Origin: an uncultured Propionibacteriaceae bacterium
Lineage (GTDB): Bacteria; Actinomycetota; Actinomycetes; Propionibacteriales; Propionibacteriaceae
Length of the DNA stretch: 64,000 nt
Assembly: GCA_936924635.1 (NCBI GenBank)
Contig: CAKZHP010000131.1
Span: 1-64,000, forward strand
Direction of reading: 5' to 3'
The position numbers and the translations under genes are program-made. Of this stretch, positions 16,922 to 26,329 are shown piece by piece (positions within the stretch are counted from its first letter, which is position 1; each line of letters opens with the position of its first letter). Below the pieces are notes generated by a model that searched no databases, was not told the DNA's origin, and was given only the letters and a program-made list of their open reading frames with translations.

Positions 16922-18338
16922 GACAGAATCTTCGTACGAGTCCTCGCCGCCGACCTCGATGCGGACCGCCTGGTCTGTGCTCGCCGTCGTTCTCCTCGCC
17001 GACGTCATGGATCTGGTGGACGCCACCGTCGCCAACCTCGCCGGCCCCTCCATCCGCGCTGAGCTCGGTGGCTCAGAGAGCACCCTGCAGTGGGTGCTCG
17101 CTGCGTACACCGTGGCGTTCGGCCTCGGCCTGGTCACCAGCGGGCGTCTCGGCGACCTGCTGGGGCGCCGCCGCATGTTCCTGGTGGGCCTGGCAGGGTT
17201 CACGGTGGCGTCCGCTGCCTGCGGGCTGGCTCCCTCGGTCGCCTGGCTGATCGTGGCGAGGGTGCTCCAAGGGCTCTTCGGGTCGGTGATGATCCCGCAG
17301 GGCATGGCCCTGGTGACGGTGGCCTTCCCGCGCGACCAGCTGGCCAAGGCCTTCGTGCCGTTCGGCCCCGTGATGGGTCTGGCCGGTGTCGCCGGCCCGA
17401 TCCTGGCCGGGCTGCTGCTCAAGGCCGACATCGGCGATGCCGGATGGCGGTCAATCTTCCTCATCAACGTGCCGCTCGGCCTCATCGCGTTCCTGATCGC
17501 TTGGCGGGTGCTCCCGCGCACGGCCGGCGAGGACAGCACTGCTCGGCTCGACCTGGTGGGTGTGGCGCTGCTCACCGTCGCGTCCGCGTCACTCATGGTC
17601 CCGCTCGTGCAGGGCCGCGAGCTCGGCTGGCCGATGTGGTGCTGGGTGCTTCTCGGCGTGGCCGCAGTCGCGTTCCTGGCGTTCGCCTGGTCTGAGCGAC
17701 GCAGCGCCCACCCGGTGATCGAACCCACGCTGTTCCAGCGCCGCGGTTTCGTCGCGGGTCTCGTCGTGGTCTCCGGCTTCTTCGCCGCGCTCACCGGCTT
17801 CACGCTCACGGTGAACCTGCTCATGCAGATGGGGTTCCACTGGTCGCCGCTGCGCTCCGGGCTGACGCTCGTGCCGTGGGCCCTGGGCACAGCGGTCGGC
17901 TCGACCCTGGCGGGTGCCGTGCTGGCTGAGCGCCTCGGCCGGCGCACCATCCAGCTGGGCATGGGGATCGCGCTGCTGGGCCTCGGTGTGCTCGCCTGGA
18001 CCCTCACCAGGGAGGTCACCTCACTGAGCCTCGCCCCCGCACTGGCCCTCATCGGAGCAGGGCTCGGCCTGGTGTTCGTGCCGATCTTCTCGTACGTGCT
18101 CGGGGCCGTCACCGACGCCGAGGTGGGCACGGGCTCCGGTCTGCTCAACGCCGTCCAGCAGTTCGCCGGCGCCATCGGCGTCGCGGTCCTGGGCAGCCTC
18201 TTCTTCTCCGCGGTCGAGCGCTCCGGCTCTTTCGTCGACGCCACCCGGCTCGTCCTCTGGGTGACCGGCGGGCTGCTCCTGGTGTCGATCGCGCTGGTGT
18301 GGCTGCTCCCCAAGACGCCGAAGGACGACCATGGGTGA
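16914..18338 (+). CDS. MFS drug:proton antiporter (DHA2/EmrB-QacA type)
   Basis: A 474-residue, 14-helix exporter. Visible family motifs are MDLVDATVANLAGP in helix 1, the motif A loop GRLGDLLGRRR, and a motif C-like GPVMGLAGVAGPILAG in helix 5. It probably expels cationic drugs or dyes. The start is uncertain: ATG 16890, GTG 16908, GTG 16914 and ATG 16959 are in frame. I choose GTG 16914 because the predicted transcript starts there and no Shine-Dalgarno site is present. It is under control of the divergent TetR. Confidence 0.85.
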   Translation: MNTTESSYESSPPTSMRTAWSVLAVVLLADVMDLVDATVANLAGPSIRAELGGSESTLQWVLAAYTVAFGLGLVTSGRLGDLLGRRRMFLVGLAGFTVASAACGLAPSVAWLIVARVLQGLFGSVMIPQGMALVTVAFPRDQLAKAFVPFGPVMGLAGVAGPILAGLLLKADIGDAGWRSIFLINVPLGLIAFLIAWRVLPRTAGEDSTARLDLVGVALLTVASASLMVPLVQGRELGWPMWCWVLLGVAAVAFLAFAWSERRSAHPVIEPTLFQRRGFVAGLVVVSGFFAALTGFTLTVNLLMQMGFHWSPLRSGLTLVPWALGTAVGSTLAGAVLAERLGRRTIQLGMGIALLGLGVLAWTLTREVTSLSLAPALALIGAGLGLVFVPIFSYVLGAVTDAEVGTGSGLLNAVQQFAGAIGVAVLGSLFFSAVERSGSFVDATRLVLWVTGGLLLVSIALVWLLPKTPKDDHG

Positions 18339-18439
18339 GGGCGACCCAGCCCGTACGAGGCTGGTCAGCTCGTCCTGAGGGCGCGGCTGGCCAGCAGCGT
18401 GCCCAGTCGGGCAGGAGCGAGAGGCCCCACACCCGCCGC

Positions 18440-18900
18440 CATCGGCCCACCGTAGGGCAGACCGCTGAGACCGCGGGCCGGGGCCCTGGTCGTCGGGAGA
18501 AGGCGATCCCGCGCGGGGTGGGAATGACCTCGTACCGCCGATCGTGAATGCGGTGGTGACGACGAGCCTCGTCGCCGCTGTCGCCGCCGTGCGCGAGACT
18601 GCGGGGGTGCCTCGCAGCAACCATTCCCGGCGTGGGCGGCGGTTGCCGTCCGACGACGAGGATCGCCCGTTGACCCTGGGCTCGTTGCGACGCGTCGAAG
18701 GCGACTACGTCGTCCAGCGGGTGCGTGGCAACGATTCCGGACGGGCGTACCTCTGCCCTGGCTGCCGCCAGCAGGTGAGCGCCAGCGCGGCCCACGCCGT
18801 GGCGTGGCCGGCCCAAGGCTCGGTGGGGCAAGGGGAGGCGGTCGACTCCCGCCGCCACTGGCACACCACCTGCTGGGAAGCTCGCGACCGGCGGCGGTGA
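18440..18900. repeat. Copy B of the segmental duplication
   Basis: Partner of 15441-16009. The upstream arm (18440-18532) follows the efflux gene and lies 75 nt before the paralogous gene, against about 184 nt in copy A. Confidence 0.7.
18607..18900 (+). CDS. Small basic Cys/His protein, paralogue B
   Basis: A 97-residue paralogue of the gene at 15716, with the same CPGC and HWHTTCW metal-site-like motifs and differences scattered over the length, so both copies appear to be kept by selection. GTG 18607 matches the start of copy A; GTG 18589 is possible. No Shine-Dalgarno site is evident. Function unknown; a nucleic-acid-binding role would fit the basic charge. Confidence 0.65.
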   Translation: MPRSNHSRRGRRLPSDDEDRPLTLGSLRRVEGDYVVQRVRGNDSGRAYLCPGCRQQVSASAAHAVAWPAQGSVGQGEAVDSRRHWHTTCWEARDRRR

Positions 18901-19030
18901 CGTCCGGTCGGGTGAGTACACGCTGCAGCTGTCGGCCGGCAGGTCGGTCGACGAGCTGTCGGGCCAGCCCCACCCCCGCCCGCCAGCCTGCGGGATACTT
19001 CCGGGCATGGAAGGTGAGGAGTCTGAGGGC

Positions 19031-20416
19031 ATGACCTCAGCTGCCAACCTGACCGTCGCGTTCGAGCCCGTCGACGGTCCCGACCCGTCCACCGACCGCT
19101 CGGTCACCGGCGCGCACGCCGCCGGACCGTTCGGGTCCCGTCCTGACCCCTCCGGCGACCTGGCGGCCTACGTCAGGGGAACTCGCGACAACCTGGCGTA
19201 CCTGTTCGCAACGTGGCCGCTAGCGCTGCTCGCCTTCTGCCTGGTCGTGCCCTTGCTGGTGCTCGGCATCGGCACGACCGTCATCTGGGTCGGCCTGCCG
19301 ATCCTGGTCGCGGCGGTGCTCGTGGCGAGGGCCACCGCCAACGCCGAGCGAGGGCTCCAGCGCACGCTGCTTCACCGGGAGGCGCCGCAGCCGCTCTACC
19401 AGAGGGCTGACCCCGGCGCCGGGCTCGGTCGTCGCCTGCTGACCCGGCTGGGCGATCCGCAGAGCTGGCTCGACGTGCTCTGGTCGGGGTTCGGACTGGT
19501 CGTCTCGACGGTCACGTTCGCGCTGGCCCTGACCTGGACGGTGGGCTCGCTCGCCACCGTGCTCGGCCCGGTCTCGGTCTTCGTGCTCGACCGGGCGCTG
19601 CCGCCGGGGGAGTACCAGCCCATGCTCGAGGGGCTCGGCATCACCACCTCGCGCTTGGCCGACGCCGCGCTGCAGGCCGTGGCAGGTCTCGCCTTCCTCG
19701 TCACGCTGCCGTGGGCGGCGCGCGGCCTGGCCTCGATCCGTGCCTCCGTGGCCCACGCGGTCCTCAGCCAGCGCGCCGAGCAGCAGCAGGAGATCGGCGC
19801 CCTGCAGTCGTCGCGTGAGGCGGGCCGCAGGGCCGAGACCGATCAGCTGCGCCGCCTGGAGCGGGACATCCACGACGGGCCGCAGCAGCGCCTCGTACGC
19901 CTCAAGATGGATCTCGCCCGCGCCCGTCGGCTGGCCGTGCACGACCCCGAGAACGCTCAGGTGATCCTCGCCGAGGCGATGGAGCAGACGCAGAGCACGC
20001 TCGACGAGCTGCGGTTGCTGAGCCGTGGCATCGCGCCGCCCGTACTGGTCGACCGTGGTCTGGCGGCCGCCGTGGCCGAGGTGGCCGGCCGGTCGCTGGT
20101 GCCGGTGCAGGTCGACGCCGACGTGCCGCGCCTGGCCGATCACGTGGAGACGGCGGCCTACTACGTGGTCAGTGAGGCGCTGGCGAACGCGAACAAGCAC
20201 GCCCAGGCGCGGTCGGCGACGGTCTCGGCGGCCATCGACCACGGGTGGCTGATCGTCAGCGTGACTGACGACGGCCACGGGGGCGCCGATCTGGCCAAGG
20301 GCCACGGGCTCGCCGGCCTAGCCGAACGCGTGGCCGCGGTCGACGGCCGCCTCGATCTGACCTCGCCGGCAGGTGGCCCGACGACGGTGAGGGCGGAGAT
20401 CCCGTGCGCGTCCTGA
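19031..20416 (+). CDS. Sensor histidine kinase (NarL-type partner)
   Basis: A 461-residue kinase. Two hydrophobic hairpins (about 55-100 and 155-230) form a membrane sensor of the putative-sensor type. The HisKA_3 region has the phosphorylated His281 in ERDIHDGPQQRL, and the HATPase domain ends with DDGHGGAD and GHGLAGL. ATG 19031 has GAGGAG about 10 nt upstream; ATG 19007 is an in-frame alternative. It overlaps the response regulator by 13 nt. The signal is unknown; this subfamily often responds to envelope stress or antibiotics. Confidence 0.88.
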   Translation: MTSAANLTVAFEPVDGPDPSTDRSVTGAHAAGPFGSRPDPSGDLAAYVRGTRDNLAYLFATWPLALLAFCLVVPLLVLGIGTTVIWVGLPILVAAVLVARATANAERGLQRTLLHREAPQPLYQRADPGAGLGRRLLTRLGDPQSWLDVLWSGFGLVVSTVTFALALTWTVGSLATVLGPVSVFVLDRALPPGEYQPMLEGLGITTSRLADAALQAVAGLAFLVTLPWAARGLASIRASVAHAVLSQRAEQQQEIGALQSSREAGRRAETDQLRRLERDIHDGPQQRLVRLKMDLARARRLAVHDPENAQVILAEAMEQTQSTLDELRLLSRGIAPPVLVDRGLAAAVAEVAGRSLVPVQVDADVPRLADHVETAAYYVVSEALANANKHAQARSATVSAAIDHGWLIVSVTDDGHGGADLAKGHGLAGLAERVAAVDGRLDLTSPAGGPTTVRAEIPCAS

Positions 20417-21048
20417 TCGCCGACGACTCGGTGCTGCTGCGCGAGGGGCTGCGGCTCATCCTCGCCGACGCCGGCCACGAGATCGTCGCCGCGGTCGACA
20501 ACGGAGAGAGCCTGTACGCCGCCGCGGTCGAGCACCGGCCCGACCTGGTCGTCGCCGACATCCGCATGCCGCCGTCGCACACCGATGAGGGGCTCCGCGC
20601 TGCCGTACGCCTCCGCCAGGCCTGGTCCGAGGCGCCGATCCTGCTGCTGAGCCAGTACGTCGTGATGTCGTACGCCCAGGAGCTGTTCGCCACCGGCGGC
20701 GAGGCGATCGGCTACCTGCTCAAGGACCGCGTCGCCAACCTCGACGAGTTCCTCGACGCCGTCGACCGCGTCGCGGGCGGCGGGTTCGCGATCGACCCGG
20801 AGGTCATCGCCCAGATGTTCGCGACCCGTCGGTCGGGCGACCCGGTCGCCACCCTCACGCCTCGCGAGCGGGAGGTCCTGGAGCTGATGGCCGAGGGCCT
20901 CACCAATGCGTCGGTGGCCGAGCGGCTGGTCGTCACCGAGGGCGCGGTCGAGAAGCACACGCAGCGGATCTTCGCGAAGCTCGGCCTCGCCGGAGACGAC
21001 GGGGTGCACCGCCGCGTACGGGCCGTGCTGATGCTGCTCCAGGCCTGA
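20404..21048 (+). CDS. LuxR/NarL-family response regulator
   Basis: A 214-residue regulator with a receiver domain (acidic pair DD at 7-8, phosphoacceptor Asp52 in VVADIRMPP, Lys in LLKDR) and a C-terminal LuxR helix-turn-helix beginning TLTPREREVLELMAEG. It is the partner of the overlapping kinase. GTG start inside the kinase gene. Targets cannot be read from the sequence. Confidence 0.9.
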   Translation: MRVLIADDSVLLREGLRLILADAGHEIVAAVDNGESLYAAAVEHRPDLVVADIRMPPSHTDEGLRAAVRLRQAWSEAPILLLSQYVVMSYAQELFATGGEAIGYLLKDRVANLDEFLDAVDRVAGGGFAIDPEVIAQMFATRRSGDPVATLTPREREVLELMAEGLTNASVAERLVVTEGAVEKHTQRIFAKLGLAGDDGVHRRVRAVLMLLQA

Positions 21049-21081
21049 GGTTCAAACCGTCAAGCCGGTCGTACGAGCGGG

Positions 21082-22279
21082 TCAGCCTCTCGTGCGCAGG
21101 TCGCGGGCGATGTGCTCGTGACCGCGCCACTCGTACGCCAGCACGAAGACCCACGGCGCCAGCATCAGCACGGCGATGCACCAGCCGATGCCGACCCCGT
21201 ACGAGGCCATCGCCACCGCCGCGCCGATGACGACCACCGCCCCGCCGAGCATCGCCGCGTGCAGCCCGTCGAACGAGCCGGTGCAGAGCCAGTAGAGGAA
21301 CAGCAGCACGGCGAAGAAGGCGGCCAGCGGCACCGCGATCGCCAGCACCACCGTGGTCTCGCCGACCTTCGCCTCGCCCTCGATGAACGAGGCCGCCACG
21401 TGCAGCCCGGCGCCGATCGCAGCGACGGCAGCGAAGATCGGCACGTGCCCGAACCCGAACCGGAAGCAGCGTTCGCGCTGCTGGTGGAGCAGGTCGGCGA
21501 AGGGCACGGCGAAGTACGCCCACCACAGCCCCACCGCCATCGACACCCCGGCGGCCGCGATGACGACGGCCTCCGCGCTCCATCCCTGCTTGTCGACGAG
21601 CGATCCGACCGCAGTGGTGGTGCCCAGCACCACCCTCGCCGAGGGTGATGATCGTGAGCAGGCTGTAGCGCTCGGCGATGTGATGGGCGTGCCACGGTGT
21701 GGCGGCGCGCCGCTCGGCCCGGATGACGACGGCGAACTCCAGCCCGAACACGACCACGTACACGATCGCCGTCGGCACCACCGGCAGCGGCACCAGCGCG
21801 AACACCACCCACAGCGCCTGCACGAGCAGCAGCCCGATCGCGTACGTCATCGCTGTGGCTCGCCGGGCGGGATCCTGCCGCGCGACCCGCAGCCACAGCG
21901 AGATCATCGACAACCGCATCACCACGTAGCCGGCGACCATGATCGGGTTGTTGACGTGCCCCGTGTCGAAGCCGTGGAACAGCTGCGCGAACCCCAGGGC
22001 CATGACCAGCACGCCGACCATCTGCACGAGGGTCGCCAGTCGCATCGCCCAGTCGTCGGTGTCGTAGGCAGAGCTGAACCACGTGTAGTTGATCCAGCAC
22101 CACGCGATCGCGAACATCACGAACAGGAACGCGAGGATGCCGCCGGCCCGGCTGCCGGCCGCCAGCGAGTGAGCGAGCTCGTTGCCGGCGAACGAGAACG
22201 CGACGACGAGCGTGAGGTCGTACAACAGCTCCAGCGGTGTCGCCGCCCGGTTCAGCTCGTGCGGGTCGCGACCGCGCAT
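21082..22279 (-). pseudogene. LtrA family (low-temperature-requirement) membrane protein, frameshifted
   Basis: Two frames together give a complete LtrA-like protein with about 10-12 helices. The first, from ATG 22279, opens MRGRDPHELNRAATPLELLYD and runs to ITLGE; the second resumes at VVLGTTTAVGS. In one frame the junction would read LGEVVLGTTTAV, the usual family sequence. A single surplus C in the plus-strand run 21633-21635 separates them. This could be a recent mutation or a sequencing error. Family function is poorly known. Confidence 0.75.
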
Positions 22280-22379
22280 GGGTACGAGGCGTGCGGCTTG
22301 CGAGCCGGGCGCCTCGGGGTGCTGGGCGCTGGGGAGTCCGCCGTCATGGGCACATCTCAGCGGACTGCGCTCGCGGGCG

Positions 22380-22933
22380 TCACATCGGGCTGGCTTCGAT
22401 GGCGCGCTCCAGGTCGGCGTACGTCTCCTCGACGGCTCCGGCACGCACGGTCAGGCGGGTCGCGTACGGCCGGTCGGCGATCCCGTCGAGCAGGCGGTCG
22501 TACGCATCCCCGAGCCAGGTCTCCCCGCCCAGGGACTGCACGACCCCGGGTTCCAGTGCCCCCACTCGGTGTCGTCGACGCGCTGACCGAAACGGGCCAC
22601 CGCCTGGTCGCGGTCGGTGAGCAGGACGACCTCGATGAACTGGGCGCCGGTCTCGGTCGCCAGCCCTGCGAACGAGGCGAGCCGGTCGGGGCGGGCGAGG
22701 TACTGCGGCAGCACGACGTCGTACCCGCCTGAAAGATGCGTACGGATCATCGCATTGGCCAGCGGTTCCAGCACGTGGTGCGGGTGCTGCGCCACGTCCT
22801 GCCAGCCGCCGACGAACTGGTGGAGTGCGTCGATGTCGGCGACCAGCGTGCCGGGGTGACGGTCCGCCCAGAGATGCGCCAGCGTCGTCTTGCCGATGCC
22901 GGGCGGGCCGTTGAGGTGGATGAGCCGGGTCAC
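22380..22933 (-). pseudogene. P-loop nucleoside/shikimate kinase-like protein, frameshifted
   Basis: The frame from GTG 22933 has a Walker A motif GPPGIGKTT and LVADIDALHQFVGGW, like small AAA or kinase-fold proteins. After GHWNPG it runs into a foreign frame, while another frame continues with GGETWLGDAYDRLLDGIA and ends at 22380. One missing base in the plus-strand C run 22544-22547 explains this. The intact product would be about 184 residues. Substrate unknown. It starts right after the DinB-like gene. Confidence 0.65.
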
Positions 22934-22936
22934 GGG

Positions 22937-23495
22937 TCAGCCCTGGTGGGCGTACAGGTCGCGCAGCAGCGCGATCTCGGCGAGGTGATGGATGAGCTCG
23001 CGGTGGATGTGGAGGACGAGGGTGAGGTACGGGTCGTTCTCGTGCCCGCGCTCGGCGGCGCCGACGGGTTCCCAGAGCCGTTCCTCGCCGAGCGACTCGA
23101 CGCCGGCGAGCCAGCGGGCGTACTCCTCGTCGAGCTGGGCGAGCGCCTCGGCGGCCGTGGCCGCGTACGCGAACGAGCTGTAGTCCACCGCCTCCCGCCC
23201 GAAGTGGCCGGCGGTGCGCATCGCCAGACAGCCCACGATGATGTGGCCGAGACGCCAGGCGATCGTGGTCACCGGCGCGGGCTCCGGCTGGGGGAACGTG
23301 AAGTCGATGACCGTCTCGCCGGCCCCGGCTCCCTCGGTGGCTCCCTGGTTGCGGGGGGTGCACGGTCCAGCAGTCGGGCATCGGTTGCCAGAGGTACTCC
23401 GCGTCGGTCAGCCCCTCCAGACGAGGCCGCGCCTGTACGCGCCAGTGCCAGTCGATCTGGTCGCGGAGCTGCTGATTGAGGTCCCGGTCGGTCAT
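22937..23495 (-). pseudogene. DinB-family protein, frameshifted
   Basis: From ATG 23495 the frame encodes MTDRDLNQQLRDQIDWHW up to LWQPMPDCWTV, then breaks. Another frame continues with DFTFPQPEPAPVTTIAWRLG to the stop at 22937, including the HxxxE-type metal-site region HIHRELIHHLAEIALLRD. One surplus base in the plus-strand G run 23353-23358 accounts for the break (five would keep the frame). DinB-like proteins are four-helix bundles, some of them thiol-dependent transferases. Confidence 0.7.
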
Positions 23496-23609
23496 GGGCC
23501 CAGCCTTGCGCACGCACCGGAGCGCTCGCTGCCCGATCGCTTCCTCGCCACCGGTGGGCCCGCCGACGGGCTCCCGGGGCGCATGCAATCCGGCCGCTAG
23601 GGTGGCCGT

Positions 23610-24230
23610 ATGGCTGCGAGGATCCTGCCGTCGGCAGACGTCGACGAGGGTGCGGTCATCGCCGACAGCGCGTCGGTCTGGCACCTGGCCCACATACGTA
23701 CAGGTGCCACGCTCGGCGAAGGAGTCGTGGTCGGCCGGGGTGCGTACATCGGCACCGGCGTCCACGTCGGTGACCACTGCAAGATCCAGAACTACGCCCT
23801 CGTGTACGAGCCGGCGCACCTCGAGGCCGGTGTCTTCGTCGGCCCCGCGGCGGTGCTCACCAACGACACCTACCCCCGCGCCATCAACCCCGACGGCACC
23901 CAGAAGTCGGCCCACGACTGGGAGCCCGTCGGCGTGACCGTACGCGAGGGGGCCGCCATCGGCGCCCGCGCCGTCTGCGTCGCCCCCGTCACCATCGGCG
24001 CCTGGGCGGTCGTCGGCGCCGGGGCGGTGGTGACGAACGACGTGCCCGCGTACGCGCTGGTGCTCGGCGTCCCCGCCCGTCGGCACGCCTGGGTGGGCCG
24101 CGCAGGCCGCCCCCTGGAACCCCTCGGTGACGGCCGCTTCCGCTGCCCCGAGACCGCCGAGACGTACATCGAGACCGGCCCCGACACCCTCGTCCGCGAG
24201 GAGACGGCCGCCCGCGAGGAGACCGCATGA
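23610..24230 (+). CDS. Left-handed beta-helix N-acetyltransferase (WbpD-like)
   Basis: A 206-residue hexapeptide-repeat acyltransferase resembling UDP-2-acetamido-3-amino-2,3-dideoxyglucuronate N-acetyltransferase (WbpD/WlbB). Repeats such as GATLGEGVVVGRGAYIG fill residues 30-150, and LTNDTYPR carries conserved active-site-side residues. With the next two genes it forms a tight operon for a 2,3-diacetamido uronic acid sugar nucleotide. TAGGGT (23598-23603) ends 6 nt before ATG 23610, so a leaderless message is likely. It overlaps the aminotransferase by 4 nt. Confidence 0.83.
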   Translation: MAARILPSADVDEGAVIADSASVWHLAHIRTGATLGEGVVVGRGAYIGTGVHVGDHCKIQNYALVYEPAHLEAGVFVGPAAVLTNDTYPRAINPDGTQKSAHDWEPVGVTVREGAAIGARAVCVAPVTIGAWAVVGAGAVVTNDVPAYALVLGVPARRHAWVGRAGRPLEPLGDGRFRCPETAETYIETGPDTLVREETAAREETA

Positions 24231-25318
24231 CCCAGCCGATGATCCCCGCCGCGAAGCCGATCATCGGCGACGAGGAGCGCGCGGCCGTCGACGCCGTGCT
24301 CGCCTCGGGCATGCTCGCCCAGGGCAAGGAGGTCGCCGCGTTCGAGCAGGAGTTCGCCGACACCCTCGTCGGAGGCCGTATCTGCGTGGCCGTCAACTCC
24401 GGCACCTCCGGCCTCCACCTCGGCCTGCTCGCCTGCGGCATCGGCCCTGGTGACGAGGTGATCGTGCCGTCGTTCACCTTCGCCGCCACCGCGAACTCGG
24501 TCGCGCTCACGGGGGCGACGCCAGTCTTCGTCGACATCGACCCCGACACGTACTGCCTCGACCCCGCCGCCGCCGAGGCCGCCATCACGCCGGCGACCCG
24601 CGCGATCATGCCGGTCCACCTGTACGGCCACCCGTTCGACGCCGACGCGTTCGCCTCGCTCGCCGAGCGTCACGGCATCGCGATCTTCGAGGACGCGGCC
24701 CAGGCCCACGGCGCCACCTGGGGCGGCCGGCCCGTCGGCAGCTTCGGTGACTTCGGCATGTTCTCGCTGTACCCGACCAAGAACATGACCTCTGGCGAGG
24801 GCGGCATGGTCTCCTGCGCGAGCGAGGAGATCGCCCGGTCCGTACGTCTCCTGCGCAACCAGGGCATGGAGAAGCAGTACGAGAACGAACTGGTCGGCCT
24901 CAACAACCGCATGACCGACATCCACGCGGCGATCGGGCGGGTGCAGCTCACCAAGGTGCTCGGCTGGACCGAGCAGCGGCGCGCCAACGCCGCGTACCTG
25001 AGCGCCCACCTGACCGGCGTGACCACCCCGACCGTGCACGAGAACGCGACCCACGTCTGGCACCAGTACACGGTGCGCGTGCCCACCGACCGCGACCGGT
25101 TCGCGCAGGCGCTGCGGGAGGAGTACGGGGTCGGCTGCGGCGTGTACTACCCGATCCCCAACCACGCGCTGCCCTCCTTCGGTCTCACGCTCGACCTCCC
25201 CGAGACCGCCCGCGCCGCCACCGAGGTGCTCTCCCTGCCCGTGCACCCCTCGCTCACCGACGCCGACCTGGAGCGCCTCGTCACCGCCGTGAACACCCTC
25301 GCCGGAGCAGGCGCATGA
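24227..25318 (+). CDS. DegT/DnrJ/EryC1/StrS sugar aminotransferase (WbpE-like)
   Basis: A 363-residue PLP enzyme. Lys185 in YPTKNMTSGEGG is the PLP-binding residue, and EDAAQAHGA is the typical strand before it. In the Wbp pathway it transfers an amino group from glutamate to C3 of the 3-keto uronate. It overlaps both neighbours by 4 nt, so acetyltransferase, aminotransferase and dehydrogenase are translationally coupled. The exact sugar isomer cannot be decided from sequence. Confidence 0.88.
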   Translation: MTQPMIPAAKPIIGDEERAAVDAVLASGMLAQGKEVAAFEQEFADTLVGGRICVAVNSGTSGLHLGLLACGIGPGDEVIVPSFTFAATANSVALTGATPVFVDIDPDTYCLDPAAAEAAITPATRAIMPVHLYGHPFDADAFASLAERHGIAIFEDAAQAHGATWGGRPVGSFGDFGMFSLYPTKNMTSGEGGMVSCASEEIARSVRLLRNQGMEKQYENELVGLNNRMTDIHAAIGRVQLTKVLGWTEQRRANAAYLSAHLTGVTTPTVHENATHVWHQYTVRVPTDRDRFAQALREEYGVGCGVYYPIPNHALPSFGLTLDLPETARAATEVLSLPVHPSLTDADLERLVTAVNTLAGAGA

Positions 25319-26301
25319 CCCTGCGCGCCGGCCTCGTCGGCCTGGGGATGATGGGACGCCACCACGCCCGTAACCTGCGCGCCCTCGACGGCGTCGAGCT
25401 CGTGGCCGTGGCCGATGCGGCTGGCGACCCGCACGGTGTGGCAGGTGATCTCCCGGTGCTCCCGAGCGTGGAGGCTCTGATCGAGGCGGGCATCGACTAT
25501 GCGGTCGTCGCGCTGCCGACCGAGCTGCACGAGGCCGCCGGGCTGGCGCTGGCCGAGGCCGGTGTCCATGCGCTGATCGAGAAGCCGCTCGCCTTCGACA
25601 CCTGGTCCGCCGAGCTCCTGGTCAACGCGTTCGAGAGCGCCGGTCTGGTCGGCGCAGTCGGCCACATCGAGCGGTACAACCCAGCGCTGCGATCGCTGCG
25701 TACGCGCCTCGAGAACGGCGACCTCGGCGACGTCTACCAGGTGGCCACCAGGCGGCAGGGCCCGTTCCCGAACCGCATCGCCGACGTCGGCGTGGTCAAG
25801 GACCTCGCCAGCCACGACATCGACCTGACCAGCTGGGTCACGCAGTGCGCGTACGAGTCCGTGGCGGCGCGGACGGTCACCAAGTCGGGCCGCCCGCACG
25901 AGGACATGGTGGCCGCCTCCTGCTCTCTCAATGGCGGCGTGATGGCGAACCACCTGGTCAACTGGCTGTCGCCCACCAAGGAGCGGCTCACGATCGTGAC
26001 CGGCGAGAAAGGCATGTTCGTCGCCGACACGCTCCTGGCCGACCTCACCTTCTACGCCAACGGCCTGGTCGAGGTGACCCGCGACGACATCGCGCAGTTC
26101 CGTGGGGTGAGCGAGGGGGACGTCACCCGGTACGCGATCGCCAAGCCCGAGCCGCTGCGCACCGAGCACGAGCAGTTCCGCGACGCCGTGCTCGGCAAGG
26201 ACGCCGACATCGTGACGCTCGCCCAGGGGGCGAAGGTGGTCCGGGTCTGCGAGGCCATGATCGAGTCGGCGCGTACGGGGTCGTTCGTCCACCTCTCCTG
26301 A
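25315..26301 (+). CDS. Gfo/Idh/MocA oxidoreductase (WbpB-like sugar dehydrogenase)
   Basis: A 328-residue NAD(P)-dependent dehydrogenase: an N-terminal Rossmann fold with GLVGLGMMGRHHARNL, then the catalytic-side motif EKPLAF. GHIERYNPA and SHDIDLTSW are seen in WbpB/WlbA-type enzymes, which oxidise C3 of UDP-GlcNAcA. Last gene of the three-gene operon. The UDP-sugar 6-dehydrogenase that would supply its substrate is encoded at 31530. Confidence 0.83.
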   Translation: MTLRAGLVGLGMMGRHHARNLRALDGVELVAVADAAGDPHGVAGDLPVLPSVEALIEAGIDYAVVALPTELHEAAGLALAEAGVHALIEKPLAFDTWSAELLVNAFESAGLVGAVGHIERYNPALRSLRTRLENGDLGDVYQVATRRQGPFPNRIADVGVVKDLASHDIDLTSWVTQCAYESVAARTVTKSGRPHEDMVAASCSLNGGVMANHLVNWLSPTKERLTIVTGEKGMFVADTLLADLTFYANGLVEVTRDDIAQFRGVSEGDVTRYAIAKPEPLRTEHEQFRDAVLGKDADIVTLAQGAKVVRVCEAMIESARTGSFVHLS

Positions 26302-26329
26302 GGGGCTCAGCCGGGCCGGGTGCTCGACG

